22,939 nt of DNA from Dehalococcoidia bacterium (GTDB lineage Bacteria > Chloroflexota > Dehalococcoidia > SZUA-161), in assembly GCA_014859215.1 (NCBI GenBank), contig JACUUS010000290.1, positions 1-22,939 of the forward strand, given 5' to 3'. Both the position numbers and the translations under genes were made by a program. The notes beneath the pieces are model-generated. The model was given only the letters and a program-made list of their open reading frames with translations, was not told where the DNA came from and searched no databases. Below are positions 14,196 to 21,779 of this stretch, piece after piece. Each line of letters opens with the position of its first letter. The stretch's first letter is position 1.

Positions 14196-16172
14196 CTAGA
14201 CCGGCGCCTCAGCGATGATCACGGTGCCCGCATCTGGGCTTGACCGGACCTCCAGTGTGCCTCCCAGCAGCTTGATCCGTTCCTCCATTCCGACCAGGCC
14301 GAGCTTCCCGGTTCGGGGCAGCTCGGCCAGTTTCTCGTTGAGGTTGAAGCCCTTGCCGTTGTCGGAAATAGATACCCTGAGCTTGGTCCCGGCAAACTCA
14401 ACTTTGACGCTTATGCTGGTGGCGCTTGCGTGCTTCTCAACGTTTCTGAGCGCTTCCTGGACGATGCGGAATACGGTGACTTCAGCTTCCGGGGTAAGGC
14501 GCCGCTCGGTCCCGGTGACAACCAGTTCCGCCTGTATGCCGGAGAGCCTGGACAGGTCGCCGACAAGCCAGCGCAGGGTAGCGAGGAGGCCAAGGTCGTC
14601 GAGCATGGGCGGCCTCAGGGCATGGCTCGAGCGCCGCACGCCCTGCAACGCTGCTTCAGTCTGGTTGCGAAGCTGGGCCAGGAATTCGTTGTCAACGGAG
14701 GTCAGGTGAGGGCTGGAACGCGTATAGTTGTCGATCCGCCTGGTCAGCGCATACAGTGACTGTGCAATCTCATCGTGAAAGTCGCGCGCAATGCGCTTTC
14801 TCTCTTCCTCCTGGGCGATTGTGACCTGCTGCACGTAGTGACGCAGGTTCTCCTTAATTCGCTTCTCTTCGGTGACGTCGCGGGCGATATGGTGGAAGGC
14901 TACAGGCGTCTTTTCATCGGTTACCAGGCTTGTAGTCAGCATCACAGCAGCCACGGAACCGTCCTTCCTGAGGAGATTCTGCTCGTAAGGCTGCGTGACC
15001 GGCTCTTTTTCCATCAACTTCCGCCTGATTGTCCCTGCGAGATTCAGGCCTTCATCGGAAAGAAAGAGCTTCGCGTTCATACCGGTCAGTTCCTGCACGG
15101 AGTAGCCGGTGAGCTTCTCGCTGGCCTTGTTTGCTGCCGTGATATTTCCAGCCAGGTCATGGACCCATATGGCGTCATTCGCGTTTTCGAACAGCTCACG
15201 GTAGTTCTTTTCCGAAACCATGAGCCTCTCGGCAGTGTCTCGCGCCCTCTCGAAAAGGTACGCATTTTCGATAGCCGTACCCATCTGCGCGGCCACGGCG
15301 GACAGCAGGTCGATCTCTTCCGGAAAGAATTCTCTTGGGCGGCGCATAGCCACGCAGAGTGTGCCCCGTACCCGTCCTCTTATCGTGATCGGCACGATTA
15401 GCTGGCTCTGTATCTTCATCTTCTTGACTTCCGGGCGGGTCAGCCTGGGATCGCTGGAAGCATCCTTGACGGTCACCGGTTTGCCGCTTGCGGCGACGCC
15501 GCCATTGAAACCTTCACCGACCTTCATTCTATCCACCGCCCGAGCAAAAGACTCAGACACCCCTTCGTGTGCGATGAGGACAAGCTCCTGGGTGTCTTCG
15601 TCCAGGGAGAAAACCAGCGCTGCTTCCACTTCCATGAGTTCCATTACCATGTTGACGGCAGTGCGGAGCACATCCTTCAAGACCAGGGATTTTGTAAGCT
15701 CGCCGGAGATGGCATTCAGTACGGTGAGGGTCTTCTCGTGGCTCCGGGCTGAGCGCACATAGTGCTGCAGCAGCCTGTGTGCTGACTCCAAATCTTCGAG
15801 AGCACTACGAAATCTCTCCCTCTCGCGGCTGATGGTCCAGGTCCAGAGGCATGCGAGTCCGCCTACCACTACCACGCCCAGTGACTCGAGCAAGGCGTCC
15901 CCCGGGTAGTTGGATATGAATATGGCTCTCGGAAGCATGACTGCAAGAGCGCCGCCGGCTATGGTCAGCCCCCATTTGAGCCCGAATATGTACCCCCCAT
16001 AGATAATGGGGATCAGGAAAACAATGCGTTCGAGGGAGTGCCGGGTGAGTCCAAAATGCTCGCTGGGAGGCTGTGTCCCGAGTATGCCCAACTGCTCGAC
16101 GTATTGAAGAAATGTGAGAGCAGCAAAAAGCAGCAGTATGACCCAGAAGTGTGTGTTACGGATAAGAGTCAA
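14196..16172 (-). CDS. Membrane sensor histidine kinase, paralogue of the facing kinase
   Basis: The 658-residue kinase has the same plan as the convergent gene. About four TM segments (9-27, 49-66, 68-87, 96-114) are followed by a GAF domain (~145-310), a PAS domain (~323-435; FENANDAIWVHDLAGNIT) and HisKA_3 with His466 (IARDFHDEIAQ). The ATPase domain has Asn577 (IVQEALRNVEKH), DNGKGFN (604-610) and GKLGLVGMEER. The start is TTG 16172 with AGAGGA five to six bases upstream. It lies 34 nt after its regulator gene. Its TAG stop (14198-14196) is one base from the TAG stop of the facing kinase (14192-14194), leaving no room for a terminator. Confidence 0.95.
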   Translation of the reverse strand: MTLIRNTHFWVILLLFAALTFLQYVEQLGILGTQPPSEHFGLTRHSLERIVFLIPIIYGGYIFGLKWGLTIAGGALAVMLPRAIFISNYPGDALLESLGVVVVGGLACLWTWTISRERERFRSALEDLESAHRLLQHYVRSARSHEKTLTVLNAISGELTKSLVLKDVLRTAVNMVMELMEVEAALVFSLDEDTQELVLIAHEGVSESFARAVDRMKVGEGFNGGVAASGKPVTVKDASSDPRLTRPEVKKMKIQSQLIVPITIRGRVRGTLCVAMRRPREFFPEEIDLLSAVAAQMGTAIENAYLFERARDTAERLMVSEKNYRELFENANDAIWVHDLAGNITAANKASEKLTGYSVQELTGMNAKLFLSDEGLNLAGTIRRKLMEKEPVTQPYEQNLLRKDGSVAAVMLTTSLVTDEKTPVAFHHIARDVTEEKRIKENLRHYVQQVTIAQEEERKRIARDFHDEIAQSLYALTRRIDNYTRSSPHLTSVDNEFLAQLRNQTEAALQGVRRSSHALRPPMLDDLGLLATLRWLVGDLSRLSGIQAELVVTGTERRLTPEAEVTVFRIVQEALRNVEKHASATSISVKVEFAGTKLRVSISDNGKGFNLNEKLAELPRTGKLGLVGMEERIKLLGGTLEVRSSPDAGTVIIAEAPV

Positions 16173-16206
16173 CTGGATCCTCTGGCCTTATTCGGTTTCG
16201 CTGGCA

Positions 16207-16872
16207 TCAGGGAAGGTCCTCCAGCGAAAGCCAGTCCCTCTTCAGCGCGTAGAGGACAGCCTCGGAGCGCGAGCCGACGCCCAGTTTGCTGAATATGCTC
16301 CTCAAATGCGCCTGGACTGTCCGAATGCTTATCGACAGCTCGTCAGCAATCTCTTTATTGATGAGGCCCCTGGCGGTCATCCTGAGCACCTCCATCTCCC
16401 GTTCACTCAAGTATTCCAGCGGGCGGGTCTGAACGGAGTTGGAGGTCTGGGGTCTGAAGCGGCTTATCAGCTTCCGCAAGACAACGGGATGGAGCACGGG
16501 CTCGCCTGCATTGACGGCACGCACAGCACCGATGAGTTCGTCGCCATGCACGCTTTTCAAGAGGTACCCGGCGGCTCCCGCCTCCATCAGGCTGAAAATA
16601 TACTCATCATAGTCATAGCCGGTCAGCACCAGTATGGCGACGGAAGGAAGCCGGGCCTTTATCTGCTTAGTAGCCTCGATACCGCTCAGCTTCGGCATGG
16701 CGATATCCATTATTATCACGTCCGGCTTTAACCTCACGGCCAGTTGTACAGCCTCCTCACCGTCAGCCGCTTCGCCCACTACCTGGATATCGCGCTCATG
16801 TTCCAGCAGCTGGCGCGTGCCCTGTCGTACCACCGCATGATCATCTGCCAGGAGGACTCTGATCCTGTCCAA
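16207..16872 (-). CDS. NarL/LuxR-family response regulator, paralogue of 11573-12238
   Basis: The 221-residue regulator has an intact receiver: ADDHAVVR acidic pair, phosphoacceptor Asp56 in VIIMDIAMP, Thr in LVLTGYDY and Lys in YLLKSVHG. A LuxR-type HTH follows at about 152-212 (LSEREMEVLRMTARGL, NKEIADELSISIRTVQAHL). Length and sequence order match the regulator at 11573 throughout, so the two are duplicates. The start is TTG 16872 behind AGGAGGAG. A -35/-10 promoter (16914-16919 and 16891-16896) and an abutting 16-bp palindrome lie upstream, so autoregulation is plausible. The partner kinase follows 34 nt downstream. Confidence 0.95.
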   Translation of the reverse strand: MDRIRVLLADDHAVVRQGTRQLLEHERDIQVVGEAADGEEAVQLAVRLKPDVIIMDIAMPKLSGIEATKQIKARLPSVAILVLTGYDYDEYIFSLMEAGAAGYLLKSVHGDELIGAVRAVNAGEPVLHPVVLRKLISRFRPQTSNSVQTRPLEYLSEREMEVLRMTARGLINKEIADELSISIRTVQAHLRSIFSKLGVGSRSEAVLYALKRDWLSLEDLP

Positions 16873-16890
16873 GCCTCTAACTCCTCCTAC

Positions 16891-16919
16891 ATTGTAGCTT
16901 ATCCGCAGGGCTCCATCAA
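16891..16919 (-). promoter_or_regulatory. Promoter of the second LuxR-type regulator-kinase operon
   Basis: On the minus strand TTGATG (16919-16914, 4/6) and TACAAT (16896-16891, 5/6) are 17 bp apart. The -10 ends 18 nt before the TTG start codon, as in the paralogous operon. Confidence 0.55.
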
Positions 16920-16935
16920 CGCGGATGCATCCGCG
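16920..16935. promoter_or_regulatory. 16-bp perfect palindrome abutting the -35 box
   Basis: CGCGGATGCATCCGCG is a perfect palindrome. Its edge touches the -35 hexamer of the regulator promoter, and its centre is about 43.5 bp from the predicted start. That is a usual position for an activator dimer, perhaps the LuxR-type regulator itself. Confidence 0.6.
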
Positions 16936-16999
16936 GTGACTGCTTTGCTCTAGGCCGAAATGCCTATTAAATGATGCTCAGAAATAAGCACCTGCGCTC

Positions 17000-17028
17000 G
17001 TGACACGCGGAGAGCTATACGGTTAAAT
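17000..17028 (+). promoter_or_regulatory. Candidate promoter for the two-CW protein gene
   Basis: GTGACA (17000-17005, 5/6) and TTAAAT (17023-17028, 4/6) are 17 bp apart. The predicted start near 17035 leaves a leader of about 48 nt with AAGGAGGAG before ATG 17083. Confidence 0.45.
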
Positions 17029-17082
17029 AGACTTGACGGTGGGCGGAGGACAATCAGCAGAAGAGGATGCAAAGGAGGAGCC

Positions 17083-17505
17083 ATGAAGGCCAAGACTATC
17101 CAGCAGCTTACTGAGTTACTGAAGCAGGTTGGTACGCCCGACGAGCTCGCGGAGATAGAGAAGATAGTCGGGGAAGCAAAGGGGAAGATATCATTCGAGC
17201 CGACACAGGGATTCTGGGAGACGAGGACACCCTGCTGGGAGATGTGCCACTGCCCTGAAGCGATAAAGAGCGAGTGCCCGGCTCCCAAGTACCAGGGAAC
17301 CCCCTGCTGGGCAATCGAGGGGACATACTGCAAGCTGGATGACTATGGGGCCAGAGGGGATGACACCAGCATTTGCGAGGTGTGCAGGGTGTACAAGCGG
17401 TTTGGAAGTGCTGAGCCCATTAAGATACAGCTTTTTGGGAGAGGCATTGATACCAGGGTCAGGGCGGTTGAAGAGCTAGGCGAAAAAGAGAAAGCCCGAT
17501 CCTAA
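17083..17505 (+). CDS. Two-CW domain cysteine-rich protein
   Basis: The 140-residue soluble protein starts with a helical segment of about 35 residues, then a cysteine-rich core. The core contains Cys51-Trp52, Cys55, Cys57, Cys65, Cys75-Trp76, Cys83 and Cys98-x2-Cys101. The two CW dipeptides about 24 residues apart and the closing CxxC match what is annotated as the two-CW domain, found alone or in sensor proteins of anaerobes and presumed to bind metal or an Fe-S cluster. AAGGAGGAG precedes the ATG. The gene is divergent from the second two-component operon and upstream of the redox-complex operon, so a redox-sensing or electron-carrier role is possible. The stop codon lies inside a 14-bp perfect palindrome. 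Confidence 0.82.
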   Translation: MKAKTIQQLTELLKQVGTPDELAEIEKIVGEAKGKISFEPTQGFWETRTPCWEMCHCPEAIKSECPAPKYQGTPCWAIEGTYCKLDDYGARGDDTSICEVCRVYKRFGSAEPIKIQLFGRGIDTRVRAVEELGEKEKARS

Positions 17506-17563
17506 CCCGCGGGTTATGAGGCGACCGGTCGCTTTCAAAAAAGATTGAGGAAGCTGATCAGCT
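17503..17563. repeat. Three perfect palindromes in 61 bp after the two-CW gene
   Basis: TAACCCGCGGGTTA (17503-17516, 14 bp, containing the TAA stop), GCGACCGGTCGC (17521-17532, 12 bp) and AGCTGATCAGCT (17552-17563, 12 bp) are each exactly self-complementary with no spacer. The second is followed by TTT and then an A-run, so weak termination is possible. Three unrelated perfect palindromes this close suggest protein binding sites or a structured region. Confidence 0.6.
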
Positions 17564-17620
17564 GAGGTCCAGGTTCAGGCAATTTGGAGACAAAAGGCAT
17601 CAGTCCGCTCAATAGGCGGA

Positions 17621-17860
17621 GGTACTCCAGGTGATGTCGCGGTTTCCTGGAAACGGGGGACTGCGCGGAATCTGGAGTTGTCCTCCCGTAATGTTCATAT
17701 TCACTTCCCGGGAAGCGCCGTCTTACCGGCGGTCACCTTTCAAATTGGGTTACCCCGGTACTCGCTATGAACGCGGTTCTTCGACAGGGAAGGCCTCCGG
17801 ATTCTCCAGCTCTGTTTGTTCCTCTCGTAACGTAGGCGCGCCCCGGTCTTCCGGAAGCTC
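17621..17860. repeat. Diverged tandem repeat, two units of about 136 bp or less
   Basis: A series of matching blocks recurs in the same order in two adjacent units. They are GGTACTC (17621 and 17757), CGCGGTT (17638 and 17772), GGA(A/T)TCT (17667 and 17799), TCCTC(C/T)CGTAA(T/C)GT (17681 and 17820), and CTTCC(C)GG(G)AAGC (17704 and 17848). The last block is a perfect palindrome in both units (12 and 10 bp). Small insertions separate the blocks. This could be an old intergenic repeat family, paired structured RNAs or a decayed gene. Confidence 0.5.
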
Positions 17861-18111
17861 ATATGCCCTTGAGAGGCTGGCGGCTGGCAGGAGGCGCGAT
17901 ATACCGAAAAGACGAATGATGGATGAGAGATTTGCTTACCGACCAATGCATGAATTACTTAGTGAATCTGCCTCGCGGGGCTGGTCCGGTCGACCCCTTT
18001 CCGTACATTGAAATGGATAGTTTGGCGGATGCAGTTTGAACGGGCGAAGGATACCATAGCAGCAAGAAGTGTTCCTGGCAAATAAGGAAAACGCGCCCGG
18101 TAGGCGGGCTG

Positions 18112-18132
18112 GGCACATTGTGCCTGCATTTT
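18112..18132 (+). terminator. Hairpin with T-run upstream of the NuoE-like gene (terminator, attenuator or operator)
   Basis: GGCACA (18112-18117) and TGTGCC (18119-18124) form a perfect inverted repeat around one base, followed by TGCATTTTT. It lies about 20 nt before the nuoE-like start codon and just before its Shine-Dalgarno. It may end upstream transcription, attenuate the operon or be an operator. Confidence 0.35.
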
Positions 18133-18149
18133 TGAACGGGAGGTCTGTT

Positions 18150-18662
18150 ATGCCAAAACTCGATACAGGAATGGTCACTCCTGCAGTGGGTGGGCGGGGC
18201 GTCGCCGGCAGAATATTCCGGGAAATACAGACGACCATCGACCAGACCAGGGGTGAGGCGGGGGCGCTGATCCCGGTCTTGCAGCGGGCGCAGGGGCTGA
18301 TAGGTTACCTGCCTGTACCGGTACTGCAGACTATCGCTCGCGATATGAAGCTCTCACTCAGCACTGTTTACGGGGTTACCAGTTTCTACTCGTTTTTTAC
18401 GACGGTCCCAAGAGGCAAGTATGTTGTCTCCATATGCATGGGGACTTGCTGCTACGTGCGTGGTGGTGAGAGGATCCTCAATACTCTACAGAAGGAACTG
18501 GGTATTGATCCGGGTGAGACCACTTCCGACGGTCTCTTCTCCCTTGAGATGGTGAGATGTCTGGGCTGCTGCGGTCTTGCCCCTGTGGTGGCCATCGAAG
18601 AGACAATCTACCGCAGGATGACCCCTACCAAGATGAAGGAAGTCTTGAGCGCGTATGCTTAG
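18150..18662 (+). CDS. NuoE-like [2Fe-2S] thioredoxin-fold subunit
   Basis: This 170-residue protein is a NuoE/HndA-family subunit. Its helical N-terminus (~15-75; LIPVLQRAQGLIGYLP, VYGVTSFYSFF) is followed by the thioredoxin-like domain, which binds a [2Fe-2S] cluster with Cys96, Cys101 (CMGTCCYVRG), Cys137 and Cys141 (CLGCCGLAPV). In complex I and NAD(P)-linked hydrogenases or formate dehydrogenases it passes electrons to or from the NuoF flavin. ATG 18150 has GGGAGG about seven bases upstream; an in-frame start at 18069 lacks one. It is the first gene of an operon and ends 8 nt before the NuoF-type fusion. Extra Cys100 and Cys140 beside the ligands are unusual. Confidence 0.93.
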   Translation: MPKLDTGMVTPAVGGRGVAGRIFREIQTTIDQTRGEAGALIPVLQRAQGLIGYLPVPVLQTIARDMKLSLSTVYGVTSFYSFFTTVPRGKYVVSICMGTCCYVRGGERILNTLQKELGIDPGETTSDGLFSLEMVRCLGCCGLAPVVAIEETIYRRMTPTKMKEVLSAYA

Positions 18663-18670
18663 GAGGAGAC

Positions 18671-21600
18671 ATGGCAAAGCGGCTTAGATCAGTCGAGGAG
18701 CTCGATCAGTTAAAGACAGGCTTCCAGAAGAAGCTTGCCGAACGGGCAAAGAAGACGGTTGTGAAGGTGCATCTCGGCACCTGCGGTATTTCGGGCGGTG
18801 CGAAGTTGGTCGAGGAGGCGCTTGTCAGCGAAATCCAGTCACGCAAGCTCTCCAATGTCATCGTCGCTGAGGCCGCCTGTATAGGACCTTGCGAACGTGA
18901 GCCTGTCGTGACCGTAATGCAGCCGAACAATGGAAGGGTGATCTATGCGAACCTGACTCCCGAACAGGTGCCGACCGTTGTCGAGCAGCATCTCATTAAG
19001 GGGCAGCCTGTAAAAGACTGGTTGCTGGATGTCGAATCTCCCACGTTTAAGCTCCAGGAAATCCGGATCATGTCCAACCAGGATATCGATCCCAGAAGCA
19101 TTGAGGAGTACATTGCGCGAGACGGCTACCAGGCTCTGGCAAAAGCCCTGACCCGGATGGACCCGCAGGCGGTAATTGACGAGATCTCAAAGGCGGGTTT
19201 GCGCGGACGCGGCGGCGCTGGATTCCCGACCGGCACCAAATGGGGATTCGTCAGGCGCGCCGCCGGCACCGAGAAATTCGTAGTCTGCAATGGCGACGAG
19301 GGCGACCCTGGCGCCTATATGAACAGGGCGGTGCTTGAGGGTAATCCACACTCTATTATAGAAGGAATGGCGATCGGGGTCTATGCGATAGGCAATGTAA
19401 GGCATGGCTATGCCTATGTCAGGGCCGAATATCCCCTCGCCATAGAGACTCTGAATCACGCTCTGAGCCAGGCGCGCCGTTACGGGCTGCTGGGCAAGAA
19501 CATTCTGGGGACCGATTTCGAGTTCGATATCAGTGTGTTCCCCGGCGCGGGCGCATTCGTCTGCGGCGAGGAAACAGCCCTCCTCGCGTCCATCGAGGGC
19601 AAGAGAGGAAATCCGAGACAGCGACCACCCTTCCCCGCAAACAAGGGGCTCCTCGATAGGCCTACCACGCTCAATAATGTGGAGACCTGGTCCAACATCC
19701 CCCAGATAATTCACAAGGGCGCGGACTGGTTCGCCAATGTTGGCTCAGAGAAGAGCAAGGGCACAAAGACATTCTGTCTCGTAGGAAAGATCAACAATAC
19801 GGGCCTTATTGAGGTCCCGCTGGGAACTCCTCTCGGGCAGATCGTCTTCGATATCGGCGGCGGGATACCCGACGGGAAGAAATTCAAAGCGGTCCAGATT
19901 GGAGGCCCGTCTGGCGGCTGCATTCCAATCGGACATCTCAATACCCCCGTGGACTACGAGGCAGTGACCGCCCTGGGAGCTATCATGGGCTCCGGCGGCC
20001 TTATCGTGATGGATGAGAACAATTGCATGGTGGACGTTGCCAAGTTCTTCCTCCAGTTCACGAAAGATGAGTCCTGTGGAAAATGTACGCCCTGCCGCGC
20101 TGGGATCCCGAAGATGCTCGATATACTGAACAAGATCACTCATGGCAAAGGCACCATGGAGGACCTGGATGTGCTCAGTGAGCTGGCCGAGATGGTCGGT
20201 TCAGCGTCGCTCTGCGGACTGGGTCAGACCGTGCCAAATCCCGTGCTCAGCACTATACGCCACTTCCGGGACGAGTACGAAGCTCACATAATAGACAAGC
20301 ACTGTCCGGCGGCGGTATGCCAGCCATTGTTCAAGGCCCCCTGCCAGCATACATGCCCCGTTGAGCTTGATTGCCCGTCCTACATAGCGCTTATCAAGGA
20401 AGGCAAGTTTGGTGACGCCTACAAGCTGATCCGACACAGGCTGCCATTCCCCATGTCCGTCGGGCGAATTTGCGATCATCCCTGCGAGGTGAAATGCCGC
20501 CGCGCCCAGGTTGATGAATCGGTCTCGATCCGCGACCTGAAGCGTATGGCTGCTGACTATGCCTTTGATCATGGAATAGAATTCAATCCTCCCGTCAAGC
20601 CGCGGAAATCTGAGAACGTAGCGATAGTGGGCGCCGGTCCTGCCGGTTTGACTGCCGCATACGAGCTCAGCCGTGAAGGCTATGGGGTGACCATTTACGA
20701 GGCCCTTCCTGTAGCCGGCGGCATGATGGCGGTGGCCATACCGGAATACAGGCTCCCCAAGAAGGTGCTCCAGGCGGAAGTAGATGCTGTTCTCAAGCTC
20801 GGCGGGAAACTCAAGTTGAACACCAGGGTGGACAATCTCGAAAGCCTCTTCAAGGAAGGGTTCAAGGCTGTCTTCGTCTCCTGCGGAGCTCACAAGGGAG
20901 ACAAGATGGGCATACCCGGCGAGGACGTCCAGGGAGTGTTCGATGCCATTGAGTTTTTGAGGGACATCAACCTTGGCAAGAAACCGCAGGTGGGCGCCAG
21001 GGTGGCGGTAGTAGGCGGAGGCAACTCCGCCATCGACGCCGCACGGGTGGCGCTGCGACAGGGAGCCAGGGATGTGCAGATCCTTTACCGCAGGGAGCGA
21101 AGGGATATGCCTGCGATCGAGGAAGAAATCGAAGCCGCCCTCGAAGAGGGTGTTCAACTGAATTGCCTGACGGCTCCGACCAGAGTCCTCGCACAGAACG
21201 GAAAAGTGAGCGGACTCGAATGCGTGCGGATGGGATTGAAGGCTTTTGATGCCAGCGGGAGGAGGACGCCGGATCCTCTGGCAGGTTCTTCTTACACAAT
21301 TCCGGTGGACACGGTTATAGAGGCCATCGGGCAGAGGCCTGATGCCTCATTCCTCAAGAACGGCGGGGTCAGACTGGGCAAAGGCGGGACGCTGGTCGCG
21401 GACCCGCGCACCCTTGCTACAGACCAGCCCGGTGTATTCGCAGGCGGCGACGCCGTTACCGGACCCAAGACCGTAATCTGGGCGGTTGCCGCAGGGCAAA
21501 GGGCCGCCACCTCTATCAGGCGCTACCTGGAAGGAAAGCCGTTGTCCATCTTTATTGAACGGGACGGTTACGAGCCCATTGAAGTTCCCAATATTGCCCC

Positions 21601-21775
21601 AACTGAAGAGGAGGTCAAGGAGAGAGCCAGGGTGCAATCTTCCCATTTGAACCTCAAGGAGCGGAAGAGTACCTTCAAGGAAGTGGTCCCGGCTTACAGG
21701 TCTGGTGAGGCCAGGGAGGAAGCTTCCCGCTGCCTGAGGTGCGATCTCGAACTCGAAGCAGAAGGGGAGGAGTAG
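18671..21775 (+). CDS. Fusion flavoprotein: HndB-like [2Fe-2S] + NuoF + GltD/NfnB-like FAD-NAD(P) oxidoreductase
   Basis: The 1034-residue fusion has three parts. (a) A thioredoxin-like domain (~28-110; LGTCGISGGAK, ACIGPCEREP) resembles HndB; only three Cys are seen (38, 70, 74). (b) A NuoF/HndC core (~140-545) carries FMN/NADH motifs GRGGAGFPTGTKW (179-191) and GDEGDPGAYMNR (209-220), and a [4Fe-4S] site of Cys469, Cys472, Cys475 and Cys515. (c) A GltD/NfnB-like module (~545-1025) has a Cys-rich segment (545, 550, 558, 562, 568, 601, 605, 609), FAD motif VGAGPAGLTAAYEL (653-666), NAD(P) motif VVGGGNSAIDAAR (780-792) and the closing AGGDAVTGP. ATG 18671 follows AGGAGGAG. The normal NuoF C-terminal ferredoxin is replaced by the GltD module. 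It likely links NADH, NADPH and ferredoxin or quinone pools. Confidence 0.93.
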   Translation: MAKRLRSVEELDQLKTGFQKKLAERAKKTVVKVHLGTCGISGGAKLVEEALVSEIQSRKLSNVIVAEAACIGPCEREPVVTVMQPNNGRVIYANLTPEQVPTVVEQHLIKGQPVKDWLLDVESPTFKLQEIRIMSNQDIDPRSIEEYIARDGYQALAKALTRMDPQAVIDEISKAGLRGRGGAGFPTGTKWGFVRRAAGTEKFVVCNGDEGDPGAYMNRAVLEGNPHSIIEGMAIGVYAIGNVRHGYAYVRAEYPLAIETLNHALSQARRYGLLGKNILGTDFEFDISVFPGAGAFVCGEETALLASIEGKRGNPRQRPPFPANKGLLDRPTTLNNVETWSNIPQIIHKGADWFANVGSEKSKGTKTFCLVGKINNTGLIEVPLGTPLGQIVFDIGGGIPDGKKFKAVQIGGPSGGCIPIGHLNTPVDYEAVTALGAIMGSGGLIVMDENNCMVDVAKFFLQFTKDESCGKCTPCRAGIPKMLDILNKITHGKGTMEDLDVLSELAEMVGSASLCGLGQTVPNPVLSTIRHFRDEYEAHIIDKHCPAAVCQPLFKAPCQHTCPVELDCPSYIALIKEGKFGDAYKLIRHRLPFPMSVGRICDHPCEVKCRRAQVDESVSIRDLKRMAADYAFDHGIEFNPPVKPRKSENVAIVGAGPAGLTAAYELSREGYGVTIYEALPVAGGMMAVAIPEYRLPKKVLQAEVDAVLKLGGKLKLNTRVDNLESLFKEGFKAVFVSCGAHKGDKMGIPGEDVQGVFDAIEFLRDINLGKKPQVGARVAVVGGGNSAIDAARVALRQGARDVQILYRRERRDMPAIEEEIEAALEEGVQLNCLTAPTRVLAQNGKVSGLECVRMGLKAFDASGRRTPDPLAGSSYTIPVDTVIEAIGQRPDASFLKNGGVRLGKGGTLVADPRTLATDQPGVFAGGDAVTGPKTVIWAVAAGQRAATSIRRYLEGKPLSIFIERDGYEPIEVPNIAPTEEEVKERARVQSSHLNLKERKSTFKEVVPAYRSGEAREEASRCLRCDLELEAEGEE

Positions 21776-21779
21776 ATTC

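Larger units (their letters stand above)
17564..18149. other. Long intergenic region without a convincing gene
   Basis: About 590 bp before the NuoE-like gene hold no open frame with a recognisable product or good start on either strand. Open frames of 60-126 codons exist but their translations are Ser/Arg-rich and low in family character. One minus-strand frame running from about 17733 down to a TGA at 17537-17535 reads protein-like at its end (LEYLRLLSGLMPFVSKLPE) but has no clear start; it could be a gene remnant. The region also holds the tandem repeat at 17621-17860, a CTTCCCGGGAAG palindrome (17704-17715) and the hairpin at 18112-18132. I see no tRNA or known riboswitch. Confidence 0.5.

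Noticed and set aside
17631..18011. 126-codon plus-strand open frame in the long intergenic gap
   Set aside because: No Shine-Dalgarno, Ser/Arg-rich low-character translation, and it crosses both units of the tandem repeat without a conserved frame.
17560..18149. Molybdenum-cofactor riboswitch or tRNA-Sec before the formate-dehydrogenase-like operon
   Set aside because: I looked for the conserved Moco core and for a tRNA cloverleaf and saw neither. The downstream subunit also seems to lack Sec/Cys.
20201..21157. 318-codon minus-strand open frame
   Set aside because: It is antisense to the GltD-like module of the fusion protein, whose FAD and NAD(P) motifs confirm the plus frame.
18671..21775. 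NuoF and GltD parts being two separate genes with a missed stop codon or frameshift
   Set aside because: The frame is continuous through the Cys-rich linker (residues 545-609), and both flanking domains are complete, so a true fusion is the simpler reading.
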